A program made the translations under genes and the position numbers. The notes below the pieces were generated by a model. It saw only the letters and a program-made list of their open reading frames with translations, searched no databases and had not been told where the DNA came from. A stretch of DNA of 64,000 nt from CAYWNA01 sp964459305 (GTDB lineage Bacteria; Planctomycetota; Planctomycetia; Pirellulales; Pirellulaceae): positions 62,001-126,000 of the forward strand of contig CAYWNA010000004.1 of assembly GCA_964459305.1 (NCBI GenBank). The letters run 5' to 3'. Position 1 is the first letter of the stretch. Each line of letters opens with the position of its first letter. Shown one piece after another: positions 53,786-62,288 of the stretch.

Positions 53786-54028
53786 CTATTTTTCGGCACC
53801 TTCCTCGGGCGGAACCTCGATGAAGCTACCGCCAAAATAGGTGTAGACGCACCGTCCGGAATCCATCATGGTGCGGATGGCGGTCTTGCAGAGCTTCTTA
53901 TCACAGTCGTCACCGAACTTCTGAATCATCGCTTTGGTCAAGTCGCTGGCTTTGAACTTCTTCTTGCCGGCATACTCTTTGACCATTTCGTACATCGCAT
54001 CAGCGACTTGTTCCGGTGTGACAGCCAT
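53786..54028 (-). CDS. dsrD: DsrD, activator of dissimilatory sulfite reductase
   Basis: This is an 80-residue protein with AAGGAGA before ATG 54028. The winged-helix body matches DsrD: KASDLTKAMIQKFGDDCDKK, LCKTAIRTMMDSGRC and VYTYFGGSFIEVPPEE. DsrD has been reported to be an allosteric activator of DsrAB and is typical of organisms that reduce sulfite, not of most sulfur oxidisers. It lies 11 bases after dsrB, in the usual dsrABD order. Length is normal. Confidence 0.94.
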   Translation of the reverse strand: MAVTPEQVADAMYEMVKEYAGKKKFKASDLTKAMIQKFGDDCDKKLCKTAIRTMMDSGRCVYTYFGGSFIEVPPEEGAEK

Positions 54029-54039
54029 TTGGCGTCTCC

Positions 54040-55119
54040 TTATCCTTGTCTGATCTGCGCGGACCGCTTGTAGGTCAGGCCCGCGTGCTTGTAGTCGTCG
54101 ATGTGCTCTTTCTCGAATTCGATGCCCGTCAAGTCAAAGAACTTGGGCCAGCCGATCCGAGCGATGAACTCGCCCATCCGTTCATACTTCTTGGCACCCT
54201 TGGCCCAGACCTCGACGATGTTCCGGACGGCCTCGACCACTTCCGGCCATCGCGGCGGGTTGTTGGGAATGTAGGGAATTGCCAGCTTGGAGAACATGGG
54301 CTCCGAACGGGCGTTGGAAACCTTGCCGCCCACCCAGATCGAAACGCCATCGTTGTCCGGATCAGCGATCGGCATGGCCGGGCAAACCGAGAAGCAGTTC
54401 GCACAGAACATGCACAAGTTGTCATCGATTTCCAGTGTCTGCTTGCCGTCGACGGTTGTTGGCCGAATCGCTGCAGTCGGGCACGAAGCCACAACACTGG
54501 GAATCTCGCAGACTTTGTTGACCGAAGCGTCGTCGACCTTTGGCGGCTTGCGATGCACGCCCAGGATGGCGATGTCCGAGCAGTGCACGGCACCGCACAT
54601 ATTCAAGCAGCAAGCCAAGGCAACGCGCAATTTGCCTGGCAGCTTCATTTCCGCGAAGTACTCGTGCAAATCGTCCATCACGCACTTGACGACGCCCGAT
54701 GCGTCGGTGGCCGCCGAATGGCAATGTACCCAACCCTGCGTGTGCACGATGTTCGAGATAGAATTGCCGATGCCCCCCACGGGGAAGCCAATACCCTTCA
54801 AATCGCCGATCAGCGCGTCGATGCTACCTTCTTCGGTGGTCAGGAACTCGACGTTGTTGCGGCTGGTAAAACGCAGGTGGCCGCCGCAGTACTTTTCGGC
54901 CAGATCCGCGAAATTGCGCAAAGTCTTGGTGCTGAGCAACCGGGGTGAACCGGCACGCACCGTGAAGAGCTTGTCGCCCGATTCACCGACATGGACCATC
55001 ACGCCGGGCTTCAGGACTTCGTGATACTTCCATTTCCCGTAATTCGCCTTGATCACGGGGGGCAGGAACCTTTCATAATTCGGAGGGCCAAAATCTGTCC
55101 TTCTTTCTGCCGTTGCCAT
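54040..55119 (-). CDS. dsrB: DsrB, dissimilatory sulfite reductase beta subunit
   Basis: This is a 359-residue cytoplasmic subunit with GGGAG upstream of ATG 55119. Fe-S/sirohaem ligands are visible: the CX3C pair C171-C175 (ACCLNMCGAVHC), and a ferredoxin-like insert CMFCANCFSVCP (C236, C239, C242, C246). Other family blocks include PVGGIGNSISNIVHTQGWVH and GEFIARIGWPKFF. With DsrA it forms the alpha2beta2 enzyme that reduces sulfite and hands sulfur to DsrC. Length matches the family. It starts 63 bases after dsrA. Confidence 0.96.
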   Translation of the reverse strand: MATAERRTDFGPPNYERFLPPVIKANYGKWKYHEVLKPGVMVHVGESGDKLFTVRAGSPRLLSTKTLRNFADLAEKYCGGHLRFTSRNNVEFLTTEEGSIDALIGDLKGIGFPVGGIGNSISNIVHTQGWVHCHSAATDASGVVKCVMDDLHEYFAEMKLPGKLRVALACCLNMCGAVHCSDIAILGVHRKPPKVDDASVNKVCEIPSVVASCPTAAIRPTTVDGKQTLEIDDNLCMFCANCFSVCPAMPIADPDNDGVSIWVGGKVSNARSEPMFSKLAIPYIPNNPPRWPEVVEAVRNIVEVWAKGAKKYERMGEFIARIGWPKFFDLTGIEFEKEHIDDYKHAGLTYKRSAQIRQG

Positions 55120-55182
55120 CGATTATCTCCCAAGAGTGAAATTGTTTTCGCACGCATCTAATCCATCGAGCAGTCCGTTGCA

Positions 55183-56388
55183 CTATTCGTCGTCGTCCTC
55201 ATCATCTTCTTCGTACTCTTCGTAGAAGATGTAGGGGTTCTCTCTTGGATGAGCGATCATTTCGGGTACGAGATCGACCTCGATTTCTTCCAGGAAGTTA
55301 CCGAGCCCGACGCGTTGCATGAACTCGCCCACGCGCTCCCGGTTCTTTCCGTGCTCACCCCAGACTTCCCAAATTCTTTCGAGAAGATCCTTCAGGTCGT
55401 CATAGGGAGGCTCGAGCTTGATGAACGGCACCAAGACGGAAGCGAGCAGTGCGCCTTCGACGATGGGCGCTTTGGCACCCAGCAAGATAGTGGCGCCGCG
55501 ATCCGTACCGGGTCGCAGTGCCTTGGGCATAGCGTTGATGCAGTGCATGCACTTCACGCAGTTGGAATCGTCGATCGTGAGCTTCTCGCCGTCCCAATCC
55601 ATGCACCGGGTTGGGCAGTTGGCGTAGATGTCTTTGTGGATGTTGATTCCGCCGTCCACGTAAGCCTTGACTTCGGCCTGGTCGATCCGGATCTCGTCAC
55701 GCCACGTGCCGATGATCGACATGTCGGACCGCGCGATGGACGCCACGCAGTCATTGGCGCAACCGGCGCACTTGATCTTGAACTTGTAGGGGAAGGCCGG
55801 CCGGTGCAACTCGTCCTGGAAGTGCATCGTCAGGTCGTGGCACAGGTTCATCGTGTCGTAGCAGGCCCATTCGCAACGGGCCTCGCCCACACAACAACTG
55901 GGCGTTCGTAGATCCGACCCGGAACCACCCAGGTCGAAGTCGGCTGCCGCGAGTTCCGCGAAGATGGGTTCCAACTCGTCGGTGACCGTACCCAGGAACA
56001 CGATATCGCCCGTGGACCCGTGCATGTTGGTCAGGCCCGAACCACGTCTGTCCCAAATGTCGCAGAGGGTGCGGATGGAATCGGAGGTATAGAACCAACC
56101 CGCGGGCTGATTGATGCGGAGCGTGTGGAAGTGGGCCACGTCCGGGTACTCTTCCGCGAGGAAGGAGTAACGGCCGATGACGCCTCCGCCGTAGCCCATA
56201 ACGCCCACGATGCCACCGTGTTTCCAGTAGCCTTGCTTGTCCCTGTAGGACTTCTCGAGTTGTCCGAGCAGTCCTTGGCACATCTTGTTCTCTGCCGCCA
56301 TGGACTCGATTTCTGAAACAAAACTAGGCCACGGGCCTTTCTTGAGTTCGTCCAGAAGCGGGGTCCCATTGCCGTCGGAATCGGCCAT
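55183..56388 (-). CDS. dsrA: DsrA, dissimilatory sulfite reductase alpha subunit
   Basis: This is a 401-residue subunit with AGGAGG five bases before ATG 56388. The sirohaem-[4Fe-4S] ligands are C166-x5-C172 (CVGEARC) and C210-x3-C214 (CANDC). The ferredoxin-like cluster uses CPTRC (258-262) and CVKCMHC (277-283). GGGVIGRYSFLAEEYPDVAH and GSGLTNMHGSTGDIVFLGT are typical family blocks. The last residues form an acidic tail (EEYEEDDEDDDE). It forms the catalytic enzyme with DsrB. Reductive or oxidative type needs a tree, but adjacent dsrD supports the reductive type. Confidence 0.96.
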   Translation of the reverse strand: MADSDGNGTPLLDELKKGPWPSFVSEIESMAAENKMCQGLLGQLEKSYRDKQGYWKHGGIVGVMGYGGGVIGRYSFLAEEYPDVAHFHTLRINQPAGWFYTSDSIRTLCDIWDRRGSGLTNMHGSTGDIVFLGTVTDELEPIFAELAAADFDLGGSGSDLRTPSCCVGEARCEWACYDTMNLCHDLTMHFQDELHRPAFPYKFKIKCAGCANDCVASIARSDMSIIGTWRDEIRIDQAEVKAYVDGGINIHKDIYANCPTRCMDWDGEKLTIDDSNCVKCMHCINAMPKALRPGTDRGATILLGAKAPIVEGALLASVLVPFIKLEPPYDDLKDLLERIWEVWGEHGKNRERVGEFMQRVGLGNFLEEIEVDLVPEMIAHPRENPYIFYEEYEEDDEDDDE

Positions 56389-56442
56389 CGTATCCTCCTG
56401 TCGGTTTGAAATTACGCCTGAGCTATTGTTGTTCCCACAACG

Positions 56443-56472
56443 CGTATATGTCTTCGTCCATTACCGCTTCAA
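56443..56472 (-). promoter_or_regulatory. Candidate dsrA promoter
   Basis: On the leftward strand TTGAAG (56467-56472) and TATACG (56443-56448) are 18 bases apart, in the 200-base gap between dsrP and dsrA. Each matches the sigma70 consensus at four of six positions. The start would lie about 50 bases before the dsrA ATG. It is a weak prediction. Confidence 0.3.
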
Positions 56473-56588
56473 CCCGACGTGGCCTCTTCGAATTGCCATC
56501 ATCAGCGAGACAGCGGGCAGGACGAGGATCATCTTGATTCGTATGTCCAGAGTTTAGTCTATTCTCTGTGGACCCGGTACTAGGGTCT

Positions 56589-57755
56589 TCAGATTACCTC
56601 CACTCGTTTCCGGACCTCGACCACAATTTTGTACAGCACACTCAAAACCAGACAACCAATGGCGTACACGCCAACGGTGACCATGATCTCTTTCTGCGAT
56701 GGAATGTACTGTGTAATGTGCCCCAATGGTGATGGTTCGAACGCAGCCACGACCATCCCCATCCCCTTCTCAATCCAAACCGCCACAATCACGGCGACGC
56801 TGAGGCACGCGAGAAGCCCTTCTTGACGCCGCACGGCGGGGATCAACAGCAGCACGGCGCAGCCGATTGCCAGCAATTGTCCGAACCACATCCACGGCGC
56901 GAGCACGCTGCCTTCCCCATACTTGCCGAAGCCGAACAGATACTCAAACGAGTGGATATGGTGCGGCATGCTCGCGTAGAAGACGGTGAACAGTTCGACC
57001 ATGACGAGGAACACGTTGATCACCATCGCGTAGGCCACGATGGTGGCGAGTTTTTGGATCGCCTCTTTGCCCGCATCGAAGGTGGTGAACTTCCGCAGGA
57101 TCAGGGCCAGCAGGATCAACAGACTGGGCCCGGACGCGAATGCTGACGCCAGGAAGCGGGGGGCCAATACGGCGGTCATCCAGAACGAACGGGCCGACAG
57201 TCCTGAATAAAGGAACGCCGTGACCGTGTGGATGCTGATGGCCCAGGGAATCGAGAGGTAAATCAGGAATTTGACCCATTTGGCCGGCGGCGCACCGCGA
57301 CGTTCGGCATCGAAGGTCACGCACCCGATGGTCAGGTTCAAGATCAGGTAGCCCAGCAACACGACGCTGTCCCAAAACATGGGTGAATTGGGGGTCGGAT
57401 GCAAGAGGACGTTCATGAACCGGCCGGGTTGACCCAAATCTACAAAGATAAACAAGGTACACATGAGCACGGCCGAGACGGCGAGAAATTCGCCGATGAT
57501 CACCATCTTGCCGAATGCTTTGTAGTTGTGCAGGTAGTAGGGCAATACTACCATCACGGCGGAAGCCGCCACACCGACCAAAAACGTGAACTGCGCGATA
57601 TACAGTCCCCACGTGACGTCGCGGCTCATCCCCGTGACGGACAGGCCCTCTCGTAGTTGGTAACTGTAGGCCCCGCCGCCAATGGCGATCAGCAGCGCCC
57701 AGAATCCGAGCAGGAGCCAGTAGCGTAGGCTTCCCCGGAACGCATATTCCAGCAT
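56589..57755 (-). CDS. dsrP: DsrP, NrfD-like quinone-interacting membrane subunit
   Basis: This is a 388-residue membrane protein with about ten hydrophobic segments (YWLLLGFWALLIAIGGGAYS, WGLYIAQFTFLVGVAASAVM, and so on). It belongs to the NrfD/PsrC family and contains the conserved FVDLGQPGRFMNVL block near residue 104 and WAISIHTVTAFLYSGLSAR near 172. DsrP exchanges electrons with the menaquinone pool within the DsrMKJOP complex. It starts 7 bases after dsrO and ends the dsrMKJOP unit. Length is normal. Confidence 0.93.
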   Translation of the reverse strand: MLEYAFRGSLRYWLLLGFWALLIAIGGGAYSYQLREGLSVTGMSRDVTWGLYIAQFTFLVGVAASAVMVVLPYYLHNYKAFGKMVIIGEFLAVSAVLMCTLFIFVDLGQPGRFMNVLLHPTPNSPMFWDSVVLLGYLILNLTIGCVTFDAERRGAPPAKWVKFLIYLSIPWAISIHTVTAFLYSGLSARSFWMTAVLAPRFLASAFASGPSLLILLALILRKFTTFDAGKEAIQKLATIVAYAMVINVFLVMVELFTVFYASMPHHIHSFEYLFGFGKYGEGSVLAPWMWFGQLLAIGCAVLLLIPAVRRQEGLLACLSVAVIVAVWIEKGMGMVVAAFEPSPLGHITQYIPSQKEIMVTVGVYAIGCLVLSVLYKIVVEVRKRVEVI

Positions 57756-57762
57756 GGCAACC

Positions 57763-58554
57763 TCACACGATGTAAAAGACGTTGGGCTCGGTCCCGAGAC
57801 CAGGTTTGCGACATATCGTACGGTTCCCGTCGAGAGCCTCGCTCACCGCCGGGTCGTCCAGTTTTCCGAATATCAAGGCACCCTTCACTTCGGGCTTCTT
57901 TTCGGCAAGTTTCTCGACGGCTTCCACGCAGGCCGGTTCTCCGCCGGCGCGGACACGCTCTACGCAGAAGTTGCACTTCTCCACCACACCTTTTGACCTC
58001 GTGGGATAAGTGGCGTGAGAGTTCTCCTCGGTGATGTAGGGCTTGGGATCGAGCCAGTTGAAACTGCGCGAGCCGTACGGGCAAGCGGCGATGCAGTAGC
58101 GGCACCCGATGCAGCGGTGCATGTCCATGGTGACGATGCCGTCCTGCTCTCGTTTCCACGTGGCCTGGGTCGGACACACCTTGACACACGGCGGGTTCGT
58201 GCAGTGATTGCATAGTACGAGGACGGGCAGGTCCTTTCCTGACGACCGCGGATGTACTTGTTCGGGGAAGGCGTGTTCGTACGTCTCCGACCAAATCCAC
58301 TTGATTTCGTGGTTGGGGCCGTCTGCGGCTTTCGGTATTTCCGTCGGGATGCTGTGCGCCCGATTGCATGCGGCGGCGCACGCGTCCCGCACGTCGTTGC
58401 CCAGACATTTCTGGACATCTATCACCATAGCCCACTGATTCTTCGCCTCGCCGTGCCCGACTACGCAGCCGGAACTCAGTAGCGGAAAACCACATCCGAG
58501 TCCCAGCGCCGTACGACCCGCGGCTTTCAGGAAGCTACGTCTATCTTCTTTCAT
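57763..58554 (-). CDS. dsrO: DsrO, periplasmic ferredoxin-like subunit (Tat)
   Basis: This is a 263-residue protein. ATG 58554 has AAAGGAAG upstream and overlaps the dsrJ stop by one base. A twin-arginine signal (EDRRSFLKAAGRTALGLG) sends it to the periplasmic side. Four-cluster-type Fe-S motifs follow: CLGNDVRDACAAACNRAH, CNHCTNPPCVKVCPTQA, CIGCRYCIAACPYGSRSF and CNFCVERVRAGGEPACVEA. It links the periplasmic cytochrome DsrJ with the membrane subunit DsrP. Organisation and length are as expected. Confidence 0.94.
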   Translation of the reverse strand: MKEDRRSFLKAAGRTALGLGCGFPLLSSGCVVGHGEAKNQWAMVIDVQKCLGNDVRDACAAACNRAHSIPTEIPKAADGPNHEIKWIWSETYEHAFPEQVHPRSSGKDLPVLVLCNHCTNPPCVKVCPTQATWKREQDGIVTMDMHRCIGCRYCIAACPYGSRSFNWLDPKPYITEENSHATYPTRSKGVVEKCNFCVERVRAGGEPACVEAVEKLAEKKPEVKGALIFGKLDDPAVSEALDGNRTICRKPGLGTEPNVFYIV

Positions 58555-58973
58555 CACAGACTTCCTTTGAGGTGGCAATCCCAACAGTTGGGGCGAACGT
58601 TCGCATATGCGTGACACTCATTACAGAACCGCTCCTGGACCGTTGCGCCCTCTCCGGTCTCGGCGGTCGCATGGCACTGCATGAGACAAGTCTTGGTGAG
58701 GCTACGCTCGAAGGACTCACCGGGGTAGTCTTTCGACTCGTATCTTTCCGTCGTACCTTCGCGGACCACTTCGTTTCGCCATTCGTCGATCACTTCCATG
58801 TGCCGGGCCCGCATGTCGTTCTCGATGCAGTGTTCCGAGTTCGTCGGCTTTGGCACACTGGGGGCCGGATCGGATTGGCCCATGACGCGTTGCCCCAGCG
58901 CGTACCAGAAGGGAAGCGTCAGCACGACGATAGCGACGACCAGCCCGCACATAACTCCCGCTTTGCTATTCAT
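58554..58973 (-). CDS. dsrJ: DsrJ, triheme cytochrome c, one CX3CH site
   Basis: This is a 139-residue protein anchored by an N-terminal helix (VMCGLVVAIVVLTLPFWYAL). Cys49 in EHCIENDMRARHMEVIDEW occupies the position of the conserved cysteine known as an unusual haem ligand in DsrJ. The haem motifs are CLMQCH (96-101, CX3CH), CNECH (117-121) and CWDCH (130-134). The first has three rather than two residues between the cysteines. It overlaps dsrK by 8 bases and dsrO by one. It carries electrons on the periplasmic side of the DsrMKJOP complex. Confidence 0.92.
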   Translation of the reverse strand: MNSKAGVMCGLVVAIVVLTLPFWYALGQRVMGQSDPAPSVPKPTNSEHCIENDMRARHMEVIDEWRNEVVREGTTERYESKDYPGESFERSLTKTCLMQCHATAETGEGATVQERFCNECHAYANVRPNCWDCHLKGSL

Positions 58974-60606
58974 CGTTGGTTTCTCCGTCGTCTTCCATAC
59001 CCGAGATCGGTTCCAGGCGCAGATTCTCGGTTCGTTTCTTTTCGCCCTTGAAGATCATGGCGTTGGCGACCAGCTCGCAAATGCCGGTTACCTCGACGCC
59101 GGGTGCCCAGTAGTCGCACACGGTCACCAGCGTGGCGCGGTCGATGGCGCACATGGCGGCCAGTTGATTCACGCCGTGCTTCTCCTGGACGTGCCGGACG
59201 GCCGAGCCCCTGGGCAGCCCACCCCGCAACCGCATCTCCATGTTTTCGTCCGTGCCCAAACCGGCTCCGCCCCCGCAACAGAAGGTCTGCTCGCGGATGG
59301 TGTTCTCGGGCATTTCGTAGAAATGGTTGCACACCTTCTTGATCACATAACGCGGCTCTTCGAAGATGCCCATGGCCCGTGCCGGGTTGCAGGAATCGTG
59401 GAAGGTCACGCGGATGTGGTCGTTGCGACTGGGGTCCAAATTCAGCTTGTCGTGCCGGATCGCGTCGGCCAAAAACTCGTGGATGTGGATAATCTTCGAG
59501 GACTTGGCGTGGTCGAAGACGGTGCCCGTGAGGGGAGACTTAGGCGTCTCAAGGAAATCGGCCGGGCCGTTGACCGTGTCCATGTACTGGTGCAGCACGC
59601 GCCACATGTGGCCACACTCACCGCCGATGATGTACTTGACGCCCAGCCGCTTGGCTTCCGCGTAGATCTTCGAGTTCAGCCGCTTGATCATCTCGTGCGA
59701 GGTGAACAGGCCGAAGTTGCCGCCTTCAGAAGCGTATGTGCTAAAGGTGTAGTCGATGCCCAACTCGTTGAAGATCAGCATGTAGGCCATGCAGGTGTAG
59801 ATGCCTGGCGCAGCGACATAGTCTCCCGATGGAGGCACGAAGAGAACCTCGGCCCCTTTCTTGTTGTAGGGAACCTTCAGTTGGATACCGGTGGCTTCCT
59901 CGATGTCATCCACCATGAAATCCAGCGTATCGACCATCCCGTGCGGCGGGATCGCCAAGTGGTTGCCGAACTTGTAACAGTTGGCGACCGGCTCGATGGA
60001 CCAGTTGATGTACAGTCCGAGCAGCCCCAGCAACTCGCGGCCGAACATCGTGATTTCCGCCGTATCGATGCCGAAGGGGCAGAACACGCTACAGCGCCGG
60101 CACTCGGTACACTGGTAGAAGTAGTAGAACCACTCCTTGATCACGTCTTCGGTCAGCTCGCGGGCTCCGGCCAACTTACCCAGGACCTTGCCCATGGCCG
60201 TGAAGTCTTTGCGGTAGATGGACCGCAGTAGTTCGGCCCGCAGTACCGGCATGTTCTTTGGGTCGCCGCCGCCGAGAAAAAAATGGCACTTGTCGGCACA
60301 GGCGCCACACCGCACGCAACTGTCCATGAAGACCTTGAAAGAGCGGTACTTCTTCAGCCGATCCGCCATGCCGTCCAGGATGATCTGCTTCCAGTTGTCC
60401 TGCAGCTTCCAATCGTCCTCGGTGACCGCCCACTCTCTGGGATTTGGCAGATCGAGGATCTTGAGGTTCTTTGCCTTGCCCGGATAGATATAACTACCTG
60501 GCCGGAGATCGACTGGGTTGTCCAGCCATCCGGTTTGCGGCGGGTTGTAGTCGACCTGCAGGAGTTTGTCCTGCTCGTAATACGCGACTTCGTCCGGTTT
60601 CGCCAT
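58966..60606 (-). CDS. dsrK: DsrK, HdrD-like cytoplasmic Fe-S subunit
   Basis: This is a 546-residue protein. ATG 60606 has AAGGAG six bases upstream. Two [4Fe-4S] motifs lie at the N-terminal side: CVRCGACADKC (97-107) and CTECRRCSVFC (166-176). The C-terminal half has two CCG-type domains (GECGHMWRVL, DSCNPARAMGIFEEPR, CCGGGAGLG) that hold the special catalytic cluster of heterodisulfide-reductase-like proteins. DsrK is the proposed site for reduction of the DsrC trisulfide or disulfide. It starts 2 bases after dsrM, so the two are coupled. Length is normal. Confidence 0.95.
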   Translation of the reverse strand: MAKPDEVAYYEQDKLLQVDYNPPQTGWLDNPVDLRPGSYIYPGKAKNLKILDLPNPREWAVTEDDWKLQDNWKQIILDGMADRLKKYRSFKVFMDSCVRCGACADKCHFFLGGGDPKNMPVLRAELLRSIYRKDFTAMGKVLGKLAGARELTEDVIKEWFYYFYQCTECRRCSVFCPFGIDTAEITMFGRELLGLLGLYINWSIEPVANCYKFGNHLAIPPHGMVDTLDFMVDDIEEATGIQLKVPYNKKGAEVLFVPPSGDYVAAPGIYTCMAYMLIFNELGIDYTFSTYASEGGNFGLFTSHEMIKRLNSKIYAEAKRLGVKYIIGGECGHMWRVLHQYMDTVNGPADFLETPKSPLTGTVFDHAKSSKIIHIHEFLADAIRHDKLNLDPSRNDHIRVTFHDSCNPARAMGIFEEPRYVIKKVCNHFYEMPENTIREQTFCCGGGAGLGTDENMEMRLRGGLPRGSAVRHVQEKHGVNQLAAMCAIDRATLVTVCDYWAPGVEVTGICELVANAMIFKGEKKRTENLRLEPISGMEDDGETNDE

Positions 60607-60608
60607 GG

Positions 60609-61598
60609 CTACTCCTTGTCGACCGGAACACCGGCCCCCTTCATCTTGTCCCGCCACTCGTCTTCGTACTCTTCATAGGAATGCACCTTGACGGGATAGT
60701 CCCAAGGATTGACGTGCCGCACCATCCGGTTGTTGTTCGCCATGTTCCGCGTGGGCGTGAGAAACGCACCGGCCAAGTGCAGCAACTTGCCAAACGGGAA
60801 GTACATCAGCAGCACGCAAACCAGGAACAGGTGCCCATAGAACAAAGGCGCGATCGTGGGAACCTCGGGCGAGAACGTCACCAGCCCCACTGCCAGTGTC
60901 TTGATGCCCACCACGTCCGTTTTGTCAAAATGCCTGAGCCAAAAGCCGCTGAGCCCAATGGCCAGTAGCAGGAACAGCGGGAAGTAATCGTCCAGCAGCG
61001 ACATGTAGCGCATTTGCGGGTTGATCAGCCGTCGTAGAAGCAGGAACCCAAGACCCGCCATGAAGATGACTGACGTGGCAAAGAACACCGGCACGCCCAC
61101 TTCGAGGAACCCGTCCACCTCTTCCAAAAACGTCACGAAGAAGGGGGTGGGACTGGTGAAGAACCGCAAGTGCCGTATAAGGATGGCCAGCATGGTCCAA
61201 TGGAAAGCGATGCCTGCCACCCAGAGCCAAAGGTTGGTGGCGTAAACCAACTTGCCGTTTTCGAGCAACTGTGCCCGCGTGTTGCGAAGCAGCGAGCGGA
61301 AGAAAACGACTTCCAGGAACATCCTGCCGACAACACCCGGCGTGTCACTCGGGTTATCCAGCTTCGCCTGCTTGATCCACGGCAACGACTTACCCTGGCC
61401 GCACGTCGTGGTGATCCGGAACGGAACGGGGATGCTCGCATACGCCAGTACGCGCTGGATCAGCCCGCCGAAGAACACCAAGATGGCCACGTACGGAATG
61501 ACGACTCCGAAGAGCCACCCCGGGACCGTCCCCATACCACCGAGCAAGCCGAGCAAAAACAGAGCAACGACGACTGCCAGGGAGACTATCACATGCAT
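60609..61598 (-). CDS. dsrM: DsrM, cytochrome b (NarI-like) membrane subunit
   Basis: This is a 329-residue protein. ATG 61598 (MHVIVSLAVVVALFLLG) is chosen because it opens the first transmembrane helix and has GAGAGGG upstream; the open frame extends further but into the RsbRD-N gene. Hydrophobic segments include VPGWLFGVVIPYVAILVFFG, LWLWVAGIAFHWTMLAILI and FFATSVIFMAGLGFLLL. Histidines such as those in FHWTMLAILIRH and YGHLFLVC fit haem b ligation. It passes electrons from menaquinol to DsrK. It lies 31 bases after the RsbRD-N gene. Confidence 0.93.
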   Translation of the reverse strand: MHVIVSLAVVVALFLLGLLGGMGTVPGWLFGVVIPYVAILVFFGGLIQRVLAYASIPVPFRITTTCGQGKSLPWIKQAKLDNPSDTPGVVGRMFLEVVFFRSLLRNTRAQLLENGKLVYATNLWLWVAGIAFHWTMLAILIRHLRFFTSPTPFFVTFLEEVDGFLEVGVPVFFATSVIFMAGLGFLLLRRLINPQMRYMSLLDDYFPLFLLLAIGLSGFWLRHFDKTDVVGIKTLAVGLVTFSPEVPTIAPLFYGHLFLVCVLLMYFPFGKLLHLAGAFLTPTRNMANNNRMVRHVNPWDYPVKVHSYEEYEDEWRDKMKGAGVPVDKE

Positions 61599-61629
61599 CG
61601 GAGACCCTCTCGGCGCAAAGTACCAATTC

Positions 61630-62181
61630 TCAACTAGGATCCAGTTGGACCAGTTCCGCATCGGGCGAACGCTCCGCATCGGGCGAACGTTGTCCCATTT
61701 TGTCCAGGACCCACGAGACCCTGCGTTTGATTTCGTTGATACGAAGATCGCACACCTGATCCCGGCACTCGACGTATACATCGAATGCCATCAAAGCTAT
61801 CCGGTCGATTTGCCCGTCTAACTTCGCCAGTTCGGGCGCCCACTCTGCATCGCCCGGTTTCACACCCAGTTCGGCTCGCACGGCCTGTTTCAAGCCGAAG
61901 ACAAAGTCAACGGCCCCGGACGCGGAAACCTGCTGGACCGCGCGCACTCGGACGACGCCGTCCACGTGCCCGCGAATTTCCTCTTCCTTCGTCCCGTCGA
62001 GGAGTGCCTCGAAGATTGCCCGTGTTCCCACGCGCAGGCTGTGACCCACTGGATTGGCGAAAGGATCCTTTTCACGTCGGAAGACGGCCGAGCCATCCTC
62101 GGAATACATCGCCAATGCGTCGTCGACCCATCTTTGCAGGATGGCGTCCTTCTTCTTCGTCAGCAACTCCTCAAACGTCAT
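61630..62181 (-). CDS. RsbRD N-terminal domain protein in the dsr cluster
   Basis: This is a 183-residue soluble helical protein: MTFEELLTKKKDAILQRWVD, DPFANPVGHSLRVGTRAIFE, then FDVYVECRDQVCDLRINEIK. It matches the RsbRD N-terminal domain family, a globin-like sensor fold. Such genes are often found just before dsrM in sulfate reducers. The role there is not known to me; a sensor or assembly role is possible. The C-terminus repeats RSPDAE twice, encoded by an 18-base tandem duplication (61655-61671 and 61673-61689). Two cysteines (near 138 and 143) lie close together. Confidence 0.8.
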   Translation of the reverse strand: MTFEELLTKKKDAILQRWVDDALAMYSEDGSAVFRREKDPFANPVGHSLRVGTRAIFEALLDGTKEEEIRGHVDGVVRVRAVQQVSASGAVDFVFGLKQAVRAELGVKPGDAEWAPELAKLDGQIDRIALMAFDVYVECRDQVCDLRINEIKRRVSWVLDKMGQRSPDAERSPDAELVQLDPS

Positions 62182-62230
62182 CTTCCGGCCCCTTGGCCCG
62201 CTGGCCGACAGACCCTGGTCCAGTTTCGCA

Positions 62231-62253
62231 GCCGGCGCGGAGTCCGCGCCGGC
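62231..62253 (-). promoter_or_regulatory. Strong hairpin after dsrC
   Basis: A perfect 10-base GC-rich stem (GCCGGCGCGG/CCGCGCCGGC) with a 3-base loop lies in the gap between dsrC and the RsbRD-N gene. There is no T-run, so it is more likely an mRNA 3'-end stabiliser or partial attenuator that lets dsrC be made in excess. Confidence 0.6.
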
Positions 62254-62288
62254 ATATTCCTCTGAACGTCACCGACACACCGTGTCGA

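Noticed and set aside
58798..60231. A 477-codon rightward open frame opposite dsrK and dsrJ
   Set aside because: It mirrors the codon pattern of dsrK, whose Fe-S motifs are intact, and shows no motif of its own.
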